DNA of 64,000 nucleotides from an uncultured Treponema sp. GTDB taxonomy: Bacteria > Spirochaetota > Spirochaetia > Treponematales > Treponemataceae. The notes beneath the pieces are model-generated. The model did no database searches. It saw nothing but the letters and a program-made list of their open reading frames with translations, and had not been told where the DNA came from. The stretch is from the NCBI GenBank assembly GCA_949300145.1, contig CASGDA010000003.1, positions 62,001 to 126,000 on the forward strand, read 5' to 3'. Below are positions 45,601 through 54,203 of the stretch, one piece after another (the stretch's first letter is position 1; each line of letters begins with the position of its first letter). Both the position numbers and the translations under genes were made by a program.

Positions 45601-47222
45601 ACCGGCTTTTGGGCCAGCAGTGCTTTGGATGAGAAGGTGTGGATATCCATTCCCAGGGATCGGGCGAAATTGTCCAGAAAGCTTCCGCATCCCGATGAAC
45701 AGGCTTCGTTGAGCTGGATGGAGGTTATGGCCCCGTCCTTTGTACGGAGGCATTTCATGTCCTGCCCGCCGATGTCCAGGATAAAGTCCACTCCCGGTAC
45801 AAAAAAATCAGCGGCCCGGTAATGGGCTATTGTTTCGACCTCACCGGAATCTACACCCAGCGCAGCCTGGAAAAGCGCTTCACCGTAACCGGTGGAGCAG
45901 GAACGTACAATTTTCATTCCCTCAGGCATCCGCTTGTAGAGGTCTTTTAGAACCCTTACCGCAAGATCCACCGGATTACCGGCGTTCACGTCGTAGAAAC
46001 GCCACAATATTCTTCCAAGGGAATCAATGAGGACAGCCTTTGTGGTTGTTGAACCGGCGTCGAATCCCAGAAAAACAGGACCCCGCGCCGTGTCCAAATC
46101 CGCGCTGGCGGCCATTTCCTCCGCATGCCTCATTCTGAAGGAATCCAGTTCACGCTGGTCTTTGAACAGCGGCTCAAGCCTCTGGACTTCTTCCATTTCC
46201 GCGTCTTTAAGGGTTTTAAGGCTTTCCCGGAAATCCTCCGCGGAAAACAGCCTCGTCTTGTTCTCCTGTGGGGTTGGGGAACAGCTTCCGCATTCCCGGC
46301 TGTTTTCTTCTCCGGATGCAGAGCCTGATGCAGAACAGCCTGTGCATGAAGAGCAGTGACCGTGACCGGAATCCGCTTCCTCCTGCGCCGCCTGACTGGC
46401 TGGCACCTCTTCTTCGGTTACGGCGGCGGAAAGGGCCGCCCCCATGGCCACAAAAAGCTGTGAATCCTCCGGCACGATTATTTCTTCGTCTTTAAGGTGG
46501 AGGGTTTCTATGAAACGCTGCCTCAGCTGATCCATAAAATGAAGGGGACCGCCGAGAAAAGCCACGTTTCCCCTTATGGGCCGTCCGCAGGCAAGTCCGG
46601 AAATTGTCTGGCTCACCACCGCCTGGAAAATACTGACGGCAATGTCTTCCCTGCGGGCTCCTTCATTTATCAATGGCTGTATGTCTGTTTTTGCGAAAAC
46701 ACCGCATCTGGCCGCTATTGGATAAATTGTTTTTGAACCGCGGGCTAATTCATTTAAGCCGCCTGCGTCCGTCTCCAGAAGGGCCGCCATCTGGTCAATG
46801 AAGGCGCCCGTACCTCCGGCACAGGTTCCATTCATCCTTTGGTCAATGCCGTTTTTGAAGTATGTGATTTTTGCGTCTTCGCCGCCGAGTTCAATTACAA
46901 CATCTGTTTTCGGTATAAGCTTCTTTACGGCTGCGGTGGAAGCCACGACTTCCTGTATAAATGGAATGGAAAGCCAGTAGGAAACCGCCAGTCCTCCTGA
47001 TCCTGTTACTATGACACTGATTTTTACGGTACAGCCTTTTTTTTCGGCGTATGCATTAACCGCATCGAGGGTTTCATTCACAACAGATACAATTGTGCTT
47101 TTTATGTCTGCCCTGTGGCGTTCATATTTTCCGAAAATAATATTACCTTCCGGGTCGAGGGCTGCCGTTTTAACGGTAGTTGAACCGACATCAATACCGA
47201 TTCTAACAATAATATTTCCCAT
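42663..47222 (-). CDS. Giant acyl-CoA dehydratase activase fusion (two BadF/HgdC-type ATPase modules plus HgdB-like region)
   Basis: The start at ATG 47222 gives 1519 residues; an upstream TTG at 47243 is less likely. Module 1 (about 6-270) and module 2 (about 385-650) are ASKHA ATPases with [11 protein letters not shown] and [13 protein letters not shown], each with its cluster cysteines (TCAGGTGAF and [15 protein letters not shown] and SRCTIF). They are joined by a Cys/His-rich linker (about 285-320). A DUF2229-like region follows, then a dehydratase-like part with [16 protein letters not shown] and [10 protein letters not shown]. Such proteins inject electrons into acyl-CoA or related dehydratases, or act as double-cubane reductases; the substrate here is unknown. 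This is anaerobe chemistry. Confidence 0.88.
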   Translation of the reverse strand: MGNIIVRIGIDVGSTTVKTAALDPEGNIIFGKYERHRADIKSTIVSVVNETLDAVNAYAEKKGCTVKISVIVTGSGGLAVSYWLSIPFIQEVVASTAAVKKLIPKTDVVIELGGEDAKITYFKNGIDQRMNGTCAGGTGAFIDQMAALLETDAGGLNELARGSKTIYPIAARCGVFAKTDIQPLINEGARREDIAVSIFQAVVSQTISGLACGRPIRGNVAFLGGPLHFMDQLRQRFIETLHLKDEEIIVPEDSQLFVAMGAALSAAVTEEEVPASQAAQEEADSGHGHCSSCTGCSASGSASGEENSRECGSCSPTPQENKTRLFSAEDFRESLKTLKDAEMEEVQRLEPLFKDQRELDSFRMRHAEEMAASADLDTARGPVFLGFDAGSTTTKAVLIDSLGRILWRFYDVNAGNPVDLAVRVLKDLYKRMPEGMKIVRSCSTGYGEALFQAALGVDSGEVETIAHYRAADFFVPGVDFILDIGGQDMKCLRTKDGAITSIQLNEACSSGCGSFLDNFARSLGMDIHTFSSKALLAQKPVDLGSRCTIFMNSRVKQAQKEGASVGDISAGLSYSVIKNALFKVIKLRDANAIGEKIVVQGGTFNNDAVLRAFEKISGRNVFRPDVAGLMGAYGAALIALDEWKAAGSPADTMSSLATPDQLDNFSVQLELRRCGKCANNCQLTINTFTTGISTEGPVERMVAPPRRFVTGNRCERGLEIDAPEDKKKRFSGIEKPEKKPVPNLFAWKYNRVFRYTPLAAEDAPRGEVGILRVLNMYENYPFWFTFFTKLGFRVKLSPRSSRAVYEMGLETIPSESVCYPGKISHGHIESLLRSGVKFIFYPCAPYERIEDPSAGNHYNCPIVTSYPEVLRNNVDKLRQDESIIFMNPFLPIDDKERLTVRLQEELCEKFNIPKDEIVQAVDAAWDEQTSFRDETARKGEEVLEEIEKSGIKGIVLAGRPYHLDPEINHGIPELIAGLGLAVLTEDSVAHLGKVKRPLRVVDQWSYHNRLYRAGEFVSRSKNLELVQITSFGCGLDAVTADQVQEILEAAGKMYTLIKIDEGSNLGAVRIRIRSLIAAIKERERHSEETRILSYSKKRPVFTKEMKKTYTILAPQMSPIHFRILQSAFSSAGYNFVILPEVDAAAVDTGLQYVNNDACYPSIIVAGQMISALKSGKYDLNRVALLITQTGGGCRATNYIGFIRRALSDIGWSHIPVISLSAQSFEKNPGFKITLGLIKRAMMALMLGDLLMRVLYRTRPYEEVPGSADKLYEDFNAKALRLMAKPSWSKYKKLIKEIVQTFDNLKLRQIHKPRVGVVGEILVKFHPTANNDIFGVIEREGAECVVPDLADFLFYSFSGGIYQHRKLSRPKSAEIISRLMIKAMEFFRKDIRKALKKSRRFLPPESIYKLQKGVDDIVQLGNMTGEGWFLTAEMVELIQSGVPSIACIQPFACLPNHVTGKGMIKELRRRFPEANIAAIDYDPGASEVNQLNRLKLMLANAPIGSHPDETKTAAGAERKA

Positions 47223-47232
47223 AGATAGATAT

Positions 47233-47262
47233 AATATACCCAATAAAATATGAAATTTTCAA
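47233..47262 (-). promoter_or_regulatory. Promoter of the activase fusion gene
   Basis: Minus strand: TTGAAA (47262-47257), 18-bp spacer, TATATT (47238-47233), then 10 nt to the ATG at 47222. No Shine-Dalgarno. Confidence 0.45.
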
Positions 47263-47282
47263 GCCGAATACTGTTTATATAT

Positions 47283-47310
47283 TTGCAGATATCTGCATAA
47301 AGTGTATACT
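47283..47310 (+). promoter_or_regulatory. murJ promoter, leaderless
   Basis: TTGCAG (47283-47288), 16-bp spacer, TATACT (47305-47310), then 6 nt to the ATG at 47317. This placement excludes the GTG at 47302 as start, since it lies upstream of the -10. Confidence 0.55.
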
Positions 47311-47316
47311 CCGGCT

Positions 47317-48882
47317 ATGGCTTCTTCTCTGTTAAAAAGCGGATCCATGCTGTCTGTTTTAACGCTGTTCTCCAGAATCCTCGGCCTTGTCAGGGAAATG
47401 GTAAAAGCCAGATTGATGGGAACCAGCGCTTTGTCCGATGCTTTCACCGTGGCGTTTGTCATTCCCAATCTTCTGCGCCGGCTGTTCGCGGAAAACAGTA
47501 TTTCCGTGGCGTTTATACCCACATTCAGGTCTTATATCGCTGAAAAAAGCAGGGACGAAATCCGTTCCTTTTTATCTTCCTGTTTCACTTTCATTTCGTT
47601 TGTTACCGCGGTGACGGTTGTTATCGGTATCGCCGCGGCCCCGCTGATTGTGCCTTTTTTCGGAACTGTTGAAAGTGAAACCGTTTTGCTGACGCGGATT
47701 ATGTTTCCCTATCTCGCCGTGATTTCCATCGCGGCTTTTTTTCAGGGAATCCTGAATGGCGTTAAGATTTTCCTTCCGTCAGGATTTACTCCGATTCTGT
47801 TCAATTTATGTGTAATCGGCGGAACCTGGCTTTTAAAAGATGTCGCGGGGAATCCTGCCAGGGCCATGGCTTTCGGTGTCACCGCCGGAGGATGCGTTCA
47901 GGCTTGTTTTCAGATTCCTTTTATTTTTAAGACAGGGTTTACGTTTTCTTTCACCTCCTTGAAAAAAGCTTTTTCCAATCCCGGAACGAGGACTGTCTTG
48001 AAGCTGGTCGGTCCCACTGTTCTTGGAATGGCGGCTTACCAGCTGAATGATTTGGTTTCAACAATCCTTGCGGGGAATGCAGGGGAGGGCGTCGTCTCCA
48101 GCCTGCAGTATTCCCTGCGCCTTCAGGAGCTGATACTGGGGATTTTTGCTGTTTCCATAGGAACCGTTATACTTCCGGATCTTTCCGGTCTGGCGGCTGA
48201 AAAACGCTGGGAGGATTTTAACCGGCTCCTCCTTCAGGCTGTGAATTCCATAACCCTGATTTGTATTCCTGTAAGCGTTTTTTCATGGATTTCCGCCGAG
48301 GAACTTATCCGCCTGCTTTTTGAGGGGAAGTCTTTTTCCTCGGATTCCGTCGCCCTGACTTTGGCTGCATTCAGGCAGCATACACTCGGGTTGTATTTTA
48401 TCGCGTTGAACAGGGTTATCGCCCCGGCCTTTTACGCACGTAAAGACACAAAATCCCCGACCGCGGCGGGAATCGCTTCTTTCGCCTGTAATATTGTTTT
48501 TGCCTGCGCCCTTGTTTCTGTTCTCAGTGGAGCGGGTATCGCCCTTGCCCTGAGTTTAGCCAGCGCGGCTAATACGGTTTTCCTGTTTTTTATGATGAGG
48601 AAGAAAGAGACTTTTGAATTAAAAAAACTCCTGTCAGGGACAATAATATACGCCCTGAAAATATCGCTGTTTTCCGCCCTCGCCGGGTTTTTAACCTTTT
48701 ATTTTCATGACGGTCTGTATGCCGCTTTTGCGGATTTCGCGGGGGGAAATAAAATCTTCAGCATAGGAACACCTCTTTTTATTTCGGTTTTGATTTTTTC
48801 TGTGACCGGAATATTGTCTCTTCTTGTTGTAAGGGATAAATTTGTATTGTCGCTTGTTTCGGCAGTCAGGAGAAAAATATGA
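47317..48882 (+). CDS. murJ: Lipid II flippase MurJ (MviN family)
   Basis: A multi-pass membrane protein of 521 residues with about 14 helices. It begins MASSLLKSGSMLSVLTLFSRILGLVREM, matching the family start, and contains AFTVAFVIPNLLRRLFAE. MurJ flips lipid II across the inner membrane for peptidoglycan synthesis. ATG 47317 is preferred over the upstream GTG by similarity and promoter position. Its stop overlaps the pepP start (ATGA), so the two are translationally coupled. Confidence 0.94.
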   Translation: MASSLLKSGSMLSVLTLFSRILGLVREMVKARLMGTSALSDAFTVAFVIPNLLRRLFAENSISVAFIPTFRSYIAEKSRDEIRSFLSSCFTFISFVTAVTVVIGIAAAPLIVPFFGTVESETVLLTRIMFPYLAVISIAAFFQGILNGVKIFLPSGFTPILFNLCVIGGTWLLKDVAGNPARAMAFGVTAGGCVQACFQIPFIFKTGFTFSFTSLKKAFSNPGTRTVLKLVGPTVLGMAAYQLNDLVSTILAGNAGEGVVSSLQYSLRLQELILGIFAVSIGTVILPDLSGLAAEKRWEDFNRLLLQAVNSITLICIPVSVFSWISAEELIRLLFEGKSFSSDSVALTLAAFRQHTLGLYFIALNRVIAPAFYARKDTKSPTAAGIASFACNIVFACALVSVLSGAGIALALSLASAANTVFLFFMMRKKETFELKKLLSGTIIYALKISLFSALAGFLTFYFHDGLYAAFADFAGGNKIFSIGTPLFISVLIFSVTGILSLLVVRDKFVLSLVSAVRRKI

Positions 48883-50006
48883 AAAACAGTGCATATAAAA
48901 GGCGCCGCGCGGATTTCGCCACCTGGATGGCCAGGGAAGGAATCGCCGTGGCTGTTTTTGAGGACAACGAACGCAACAGGGATCCCGCCGTCCAATATTT
49001 CACCGGTCATCCATGCGATGCGGTTTTGTTCATTACAATAACCGGTTACGGTATTTTATGTGCCTGGGATGACAACCTTGCGGCGAAAGCGGATGCGGAC
49101 ATTATCCTTCCGTATACCAGATTTTCACTTAATCCTGTTATGGCCGGAAAATACGTCATTGAAAAAGCCGGCGTACCGATTCATTCCAAAATCGAGATTC
49201 CGGAGAACACCTCCTATCCCGGATTTCTTGAATACGTGAATGCCTTCATCGATTTTGATGTTATCTGCAGAAAATCCGGGACTTCCGCCGCCGTTGAATC
49301 CATGCGGCTTGTGAAAGATGAAGAAGAAACCGCCCTGACAAGGCGGGCTTGTTCAATCGCCGACGGGATTGCCTCCGCCATTGAAAAGAAAATTCAGGCC
49401 GGCCAGTTGAAAACTGAATCGGATGTCGCCTTGTTCATAGAAAAGGAAGCCCGCCTCGCCGGCGCGGAAGGCACAAGCTTTCCGACGCTTGCGGCCGGTC
49501 CCTCCCGGAGCCATATGATACATTCTTATCCGCCTTTCGGTGCAGGTGAATTCGGAACGGAAGGGCTTTCGATTTTGGATTTCGGTATAAAATACAACGG
49601 CTATACAAGTGACATGACCCTGACTTTCGCCGCCGGTGCGTTGCAGCCCGCCCAGGAGAAAATGATTTCCATGGTTGAAAAGGCTTACAATGAGGCTTTG
49701 GAGCTGTACAAGCCGGGAGTATCTGTGCGGGAAGCCGCCCTGAAAGCGGACGCCGTGTTCGCCCGGGGCAGGAGGAAAATGCCCCACGGTCTCGGGCATG
49801 GAGTGGGCCTTGCCGTCCATGAGGCGCCGTTTGTGAGATCCCGGGATACAGGCGAAGAGCCACCGGTTTTCCAGTCTGGAATGATTGTCACCCTTGAGCC
49901 CGGCTTGTACGATCCCCGTTACGGCGGGGTGCGCCTGGAGAATGACGTTCTTATAACTGAAGAAGGAAACGAGGTTTTAACCCATTCCAGGATTGTCAGG
50001 CTGTGA
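48879..50006 (+). CDS. pepP: Xaa-Pro aminopeptidase family (M24) metallopeptidase
   Basis: The protein has 375 residues. The N-terminal creatinase-like domain is followed by the pita-bread catalytic domain from about 150. Metal ligands are visible: Asp in LDFGIKYNGYTSDMT (two), His in PHGLGHGVGLAVHE, Glu in VTLEPGLYDP and in the C-terminal RLENDVLITEEG. It cleaves N-terminal residues before proline in cytoplasmic peptides. The gene overlaps murJ by 4 bp. Its 3' end overlaps the convergent TPR gene by 30 bp. Confidence 0.9.
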   Translation: MKNSAYKRRRADFATWMAREGIAVAVFEDNERNRDPAVQYFTGHPCDAVLFITITGYGILCAWDDNLAAKADADIILPYTRFSLNPVMAGKYVIEKAGVPIHSKIEIPENTSYPGFLEYVNAFIDFDVICRKSGTSAAVESMRLVKDEEETALTRRACSIADGIASAIEKKIQAGQLKTESDVALFIEKEARLAGAEGTSFPTLAAGPSRSHMIHSYPPFGAGEFGTEGLSILDFGIKYNGYTSDMTLTFAAGALQPAQEKMISMVEKAYNEALELYKPGVSVREAALKADAVFARGRRKMPHGLGHGVGLAVHEAPFVRSRDTGEEPPVFQSGMIVTLEPGLYDPRYGGVRLENDVLITEEGNEVLTHSRIVRL

Positions 50007-52598
50007 GCCTTCTGAGGATGATCCGCGGCTATCCCCGTGACTTTCAATGCTGGTTTTAATTTCATCTATGCGCCTTTTCAGCAGTGAAGAGAACCCCTTG
50101 TCAGGCAGTTCCGATACCAGCGATTCCAGAAACGAGAAGGTTTGCCCGAGCATGTTTTCGTCTGTATGGTGTTCTTTCAGCAGACCTTTTGCCTTCGCCT
50201 CTTGATAGACGGACTTCGCCAGGTTGTTATACCTGATTCCCGGATTGCCGGAAAGCTTGTAAATCATATATTCAAGGATAAGGCGTTCCTCGCTCATTAA
50301 ATATGAAGAAAACAGATTCTCCGGCAAAAACTCCGTGATTTTCCTGATGTATTTTAAAAGCTCCAGAAGGTTTTTGCCCGGTATTTTTTCCAAAACCTTT
50401 TCCAATTCCGGTGAGTCCAGTACAGGTGAACGCATGGGGAATCCGAAAGGCGGCATCGGTCCCAGGTCTGTGCGACAGGCGTGACTTCCGTTTCTGTACA
50501 TACTGCCGGTATAGCTGTCAAAGGAAATGTCCGTGTCGTCGGCCTGAAAAAATTCCCCTGTTCCGGACAAAGGCTCCGGTTTCGCAAAGCAAAGCGCTTC
50601 CTCCGGATTAAAATCCGCGGCTTCATCCTGAATACCGTCCGTGGCGTCGTTACCGCCGGGGAATACTTTCAGCGGAGGATACCGCGGGAAATCCGGCTCC
50701 GGCGTTTTTCCGGTTTCTTCATCCTGCAGGAGTATTTCCCCGCTGTCTTCATCCTGTTCCGGATCCCGGCTGTCAAAGCTTTCCGGCAGTTCCTCCAGGA
50801 AAGGATTGTTTTCCAGGGTGTCAGGGTTTTCCGGTTCCACCGATTCCCCGAAATCTTTCATGTCATCCAGACTGTGGTCCAGGCCTTCATCATACAATTC
50901 TTTTTCCAAAGCCGCTTCGTCATCTTCTATGTTCAGGACGGCGTCATCCTCTTCCGGTTTGTTCCCGGATGTTTCCGGATGTCCGTCCGGTTTTTCTCCG
51001 GCCTTTTCCTCTTTTTCTTCCGGAATTTCCGGCGGCTGAAGCAGACTGATGTTTCTGGATGCGATTTCCGGATTCGCTATTTTGTAATGGTTGACGGCCT
51101 GCTCGTAAAGGGAAATGCTTTCTTCCAGGGATGACATATCATGTTCATTCGCCCGTCCCCCCTGAAGGTTCACGATTTCATCGGCAAGCCTCACCGCTTC
51201 AGCCGTTTTCCCGGTCCGCTGGTAGAGGAGGGATAAGGCTGAATTTGCCTGGATGTTTTCTTTTTCGGCGGCGATAACCGCTGAATAACATGCGGCAGCT
51301 TTTTCAAAATTCTTCATCTGCTCGTAAATAGCCCCGAGGAGAATTCTCGCGCCGTAGTCTTCCGGTTTTTCTTCCAGATAGGCCGCAAGCTGTTCTTCCG
51401 CTTCAGGCAGAAGCCCCGTCTCCGCAAGCTGTTCCGCAAATTCCAGCCGGAATTCCACCTGTCCCGGCGCTATGTTTAGGATTTTCGCCAGATAAGCGCG
51501 TGCTCTTTGCTGGTCCCCAAGCGCCACGTACAGTTTGCTTTTCAGACTCAAAAGTTTCAGATTGTTTTCATCGATTTTGTCGCATTCATTGAAAATTTCC
51601 CGTACCTTGGGGTACTGGAGCAGGATTAAGTATAATTCCGATAAACCAAGCATTACTTCCATGGAGCCCGGATAATTTCTGTTGAATTTCTCAAGGACGG
51701 AAACGGCTTCGGTGTTTTTTCCCATGGAACGGAGGAAGTCCGAAAATAAAACCGAAGGTTTCATGTCGGAGCCGGCGGCGTTTACAGCCAGCCCGAAGAA
51801 TTTTTTCGCGTTCTCGTAATTTTCCTGCTTTCTTTCGATTTGGGCGTAATCAATCAGGGAGGATACGTCTTTCGGGCTGATGCTGAGAATTTTCCCGAGG
51901 GTTTCCTTCCGTCTGTCCGTTTCGCCCGTTATGTCATAGAGGGAAGCCAGCTCTTTCAGGGCCTGAAGCCATGCCGGTCTGTTTTTTATGGCGGCGATGT
52001 ATTCTTTTTCCGCGTCATCATTTTTCTCCAGCATTCTGTAAAGCCGCGCCAGATTGAAATGGATGAACGGATGGTTTGAGTCCCTCTGCAGTCCGTGCTT
52101 GTATGCCTGAATAGCCTTGTCATAATTGGTGTTCAGGATTTCGATTGTCCCGAGATGGTTGTAGGCAAGAACATCGGAAGGATCCATTTCGAGGACTTCC
52201 ATAAAGCACATCGCCGCTTCATCGTATGAATGCATTTCTTTGTAAGTGTTGCCGAGATTGTACAGAAGCGTGGAGGAATTATCCCCTGCGGCCCGTGCCT
52301 GTTGAAGCACGGAGATTGATTTTTCATACTGCCTTAATCTGCGGTATATTATGCCCAGATTATTCAGTGTTCCAATATCGGATGGATCAATGGAATGCAG
52401 TTTCTCGAAAACAGTCAGGGCCTTGTCGAAATTTTCGGATTTGAGGTAAAGATCTCCCAAAAGGGTCAGAACATCTTTGTTTTCCTCTCCGGCGATATTT
52501 TTTGTTTTCAAAGAAGTCAGGATTTTTTCCGCGAATTCAAAATCCCGTGATAAAATCGCCTGTTTAGCCCTGTTCAATATAAAAGTAACCTGATCCAT
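49977..52598 (-). CDS. TPR-repeat protein with acidic linker and unknown C-terminal domain
   Basis: The protein has 873 residues with no signal peptide. Residues 1 to about 490 are tandem tetratricopeptide repeats (for example DKALTVFEKLHSIDPSDIG and DEAAMCFMEVLEMDPSD). Residues about 520-725 are low-complexity, Glu/Asp/Pro-rich and probably disordered. A helical C-terminal domain (about 735-860, LLELLKYIRKITEFLPENL) is not recognised. It probably scaffolds a complex. It starts 7 bp after the LamG/FN3 gene, so the two form an operon. Convergent with pepP. Confidence 0.75.
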   Translation of the reverse strand: MDQVTFILNRAKQAILSRDFEFAEKILTSLKTKNIAGEENKDVLTLLGDLYLKSENFDKALTVFEKLHSIDPSDIGTLNNLGIIYRRLRQYEKSISVLQQARAAGDNSSTLLYNLGNTYKEMHSYDEAAMCFMEVLEMDPSDVLAYNHLGTIEILNTNYDKAIQAYKHGLQRDSNHPFIHFNLARLYRMLEKNDDAEKEYIAAIKNRPAWLQALKELASLYDITGETDRRKETLGKILSISPKDVSSLIDYAQIERKQENYENAKKFFGLAVNAAGSDMKPSVLFSDFLRSMGKNTEAVSVLEKFNRNYPGSMEVMLGLSELYLILLQYPKVREIFNECDKIDENNLKLLSLKSKLYVALGDQQRARAYLAKILNIAPGQVEFRLEFAEQLAETGLLPEAEEQLAAYLEEKPEDYGARILLGAIYEQMKNFEKAAACYSAVIAAEKENIQANSALSLLYQRTGKTAEAVRLADEIVNLQGGRANEHDMSSLEESISLYEQAVNHYKIANPEIASRNISLLQPPEIPEEKEEKAGEKPDGHPETSGNKPEEDDAVLNIEDDEAALEKELYDEGLDHSLDDMKDFGESVEPENPDTLENNPFLEELPESFDSRDPEQDEDSGEILLQDEETGKTPEPDFPRYPPLKVFPGGNDATDGIQDEAADFNPEEALCFAKPEPLSGTGEFFQADDTDISFDSYTGSMYRNGSHACRTDLGPMPPFGFPMRSPVLDSPELEKVLEKIPGKNLLELLKYIRKITEFLPENLFSSYLMSEERLILEYMIYKLSGNPGIRYNNLAKSVYQEAKAKGLLKEHHTDENMLGQTFSFLESLVSELPDKGFSSLLKRRIDEIKTSIESHGDSRGSSSEGSQPDNPGMG

Positions 52599-52605
52599 CT
52601 GTAAT

Positions 52606-54156
52606 TTACTCCATTATGTTATTTTTAACGGCCAGAGGGCGCAGGCATATTTCAGGTGAGCATGGACCTGGGGAATCCTTTCCGGCTGAACCGTAAGAAG
52701 CAACGCAAAAATAATACATTTTCCCGTTTTCCAATCCGCTGACAATGTATGAAAGGTTGTTGCCCGCGTCAACGGGAGAGCCGGGTGATAAATATTCTCC
52801 TGTACCTTCCCCATAATACACTAAATACCCTTTTATGTCGCTGTCCGCCGGTGCATTCCAGGAAAGTTTTACGGCGCCGTTCCCTTCATAGCCCTTCACG
52901 TTCAATGGCGGCCACGGGGCGTTTTCTCTTTCAAATTTAAGTGAAATCCATGTCAGTACAGGGGTCTTTCGTCTGGAGCTGTCCGGATAAAGTCCCCCTG
53001 AAATCTGGAAATACCTGCCTGAAAGTTTGGACGCGGGCTTTCCGTCTGCTATTGGAACCCATTCAGGGCTGTCCTCTGTCCATGTGTAAAAGTTGTCCCC
53101 GCTTCTCACATAAAATTCGCTTTCGGTTCCTTCCGGTTCTATTATGGAAATATCCGCCGATACAAGCCGGGAACGGCCCGGCCCTGTATCCGCCGGTTCC
53201 GTGATGAATTTCCCCCCTGAAGCCGGGTAATACCCTGAAATGGTTCTCAGAGTATCTATGCTTACCTCCGGAAGGGGTTCCCTTGTTATTTTGAATTCGT
53301 CTATCAGTCCTGAATACCGTGACGCGATGTCTATGTTTGACGGATTGCCTATCAGACCTGTCACGGGGCTTCCGTCAGGCCGCCTGTTTTCCGTGATATA
53401 AGCCGCCGCTTCCGTCAATCCGTTTATGCGGTACTCCAAAAGACCTGAAACGGAATCATAGGACACCTGATGGAGGCTCCATTTGCGTGGAATAATGATG
53501 CCTGACGGTTCGAGCCTTGCCTTTAAGGCGGTTCCCGTGTCGGAAATCCACATATCGGAGAATTCCCATACGAGCCTGTTTTTTTCAAAAGAGGCCTGTA
53601 TGGTTTGATAGAGCGGGTTCGCGCTTTTTGTGTTCTCCGGCATAACCGATGAACGCCATGAAAATATTGTCCCCCCGGTTTCCGTTACGGAAGGATAGAG
53701 CCAGAAACTTATGGTGAATGACGGCAGTTCCCCGCGTTCCGAGAAAACCGCGCCCGGATTTCCCTGAAGAGACAAACCTTCCCCGGTCGTATTGCACAGG
53801 GCCGCCCCCGTCCCCTGCCTTACAAAATTCCCGGATGAAAACCTCAGGTTTGAAAAAAGTGTGGTGTAATTTCCTGTTGAATCCTGAAAATCCGGGCTGT
53901 CGAATGAAATGTAAAGCTCTCCGCCTTCATGTTCCCCTGTTTCCCCGGAAGGTGCGATGCCCAACCCCGGCCAGGCGAACCTTCCTTCGGTTTCCACCAG
54001 TCCTTCTGAAGAGGAAATATTTTCCCATCCGTGTTCTCCGCCCAGCGTAATTGAAAAATTTTCAGCCCCGTGAATAATGCTTCCCCCGGCCGGCGGGGAA
54101 AAAATCAAAAGGACGAGCAAAGCCCGGAGGTATTTCATTCTTCTAAAATTTTCCAT
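52606..54156 (-). CDS. Exported LamG-like and fibronectin type III domain protein
   Basis: The protein has 516 residues. A signal peptide (about 7-25) precedes a concanavalin/LamG-type jelly-roll (about 75-310, with SFTISFWLYP, WSLHQVSYD and GLIDEFKITREPLPE). A short beta segment and a C-terminal fibronectin type III domain (about 420-505, PWPPLNVKGYEGNGAVKLSWNAP) follow. It is likely a surface or periplasmic adhesin or carbohydrate-binding protein; the ligand is unknown. It is co-transcribed with the TPR gene and divergent from uvrC with 47 bp between starts. Confidence 0.75.
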   Translation of the reverse strand: MENFRRMKYLRALLVLLIFSPPAGGSIIHGAENFSITLGGEHGWENISSSEGLVETEGRFAWPGLGIAPSGETGEHEGGELYISFDSPDFQDSTGNYTTLFSNLRFSSGNFVRQGTGAALCNTTGEGLSLQGNPGAVFSERGELPSFTISFWLYPSVTETGGTIFSWRSSVMPENTKSANPLYQTIQASFEKNRLVWEFSDMWISDTGTALKARLEPSGIIIPRKWSLHQVSYDSVSGLLEYRINGLTEAAAYITENRRPDGSPVTGLIGNPSNIDIASRYSGLIDEFKITREPLPEVSIDTLRTISGYYPASGGKFITEPADTGPGRSRLVSADISIIEPEGTESEFYVRSGDNFYTWTEDSPEWVPIADGKPASKLSGRYFQISGGLYPDSSRRKTPVLTWISLKFERENAPWPPLNVKGYEGNGAVKLSWNAPADSDIKGYLVYYGEGTGEYLSPGSPVDAGNNLSYIVSGLENGKMYYFCVASYGSAGKDSPGPCSPEICLRPLAVKNNIME

Positions 54157-54167
54157 ACTCGGATTCC

Positions 54168-54196
54168 TTATATAAACATCGGTAAAATGATATAAT
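54168..54196 (+). promoter_or_regulatory. uvrC promoter, leaderless
   Basis: TTATAT (54168-54173), 17-bp spacer, perfect TATAAT (54191-54196), then 7 nt to the ATG at 54204. The -35 is weak and no Shine-Dalgarno is present. Confidence 0.5.
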
Positions 54197-54203
54197 TACT
54201 GTA

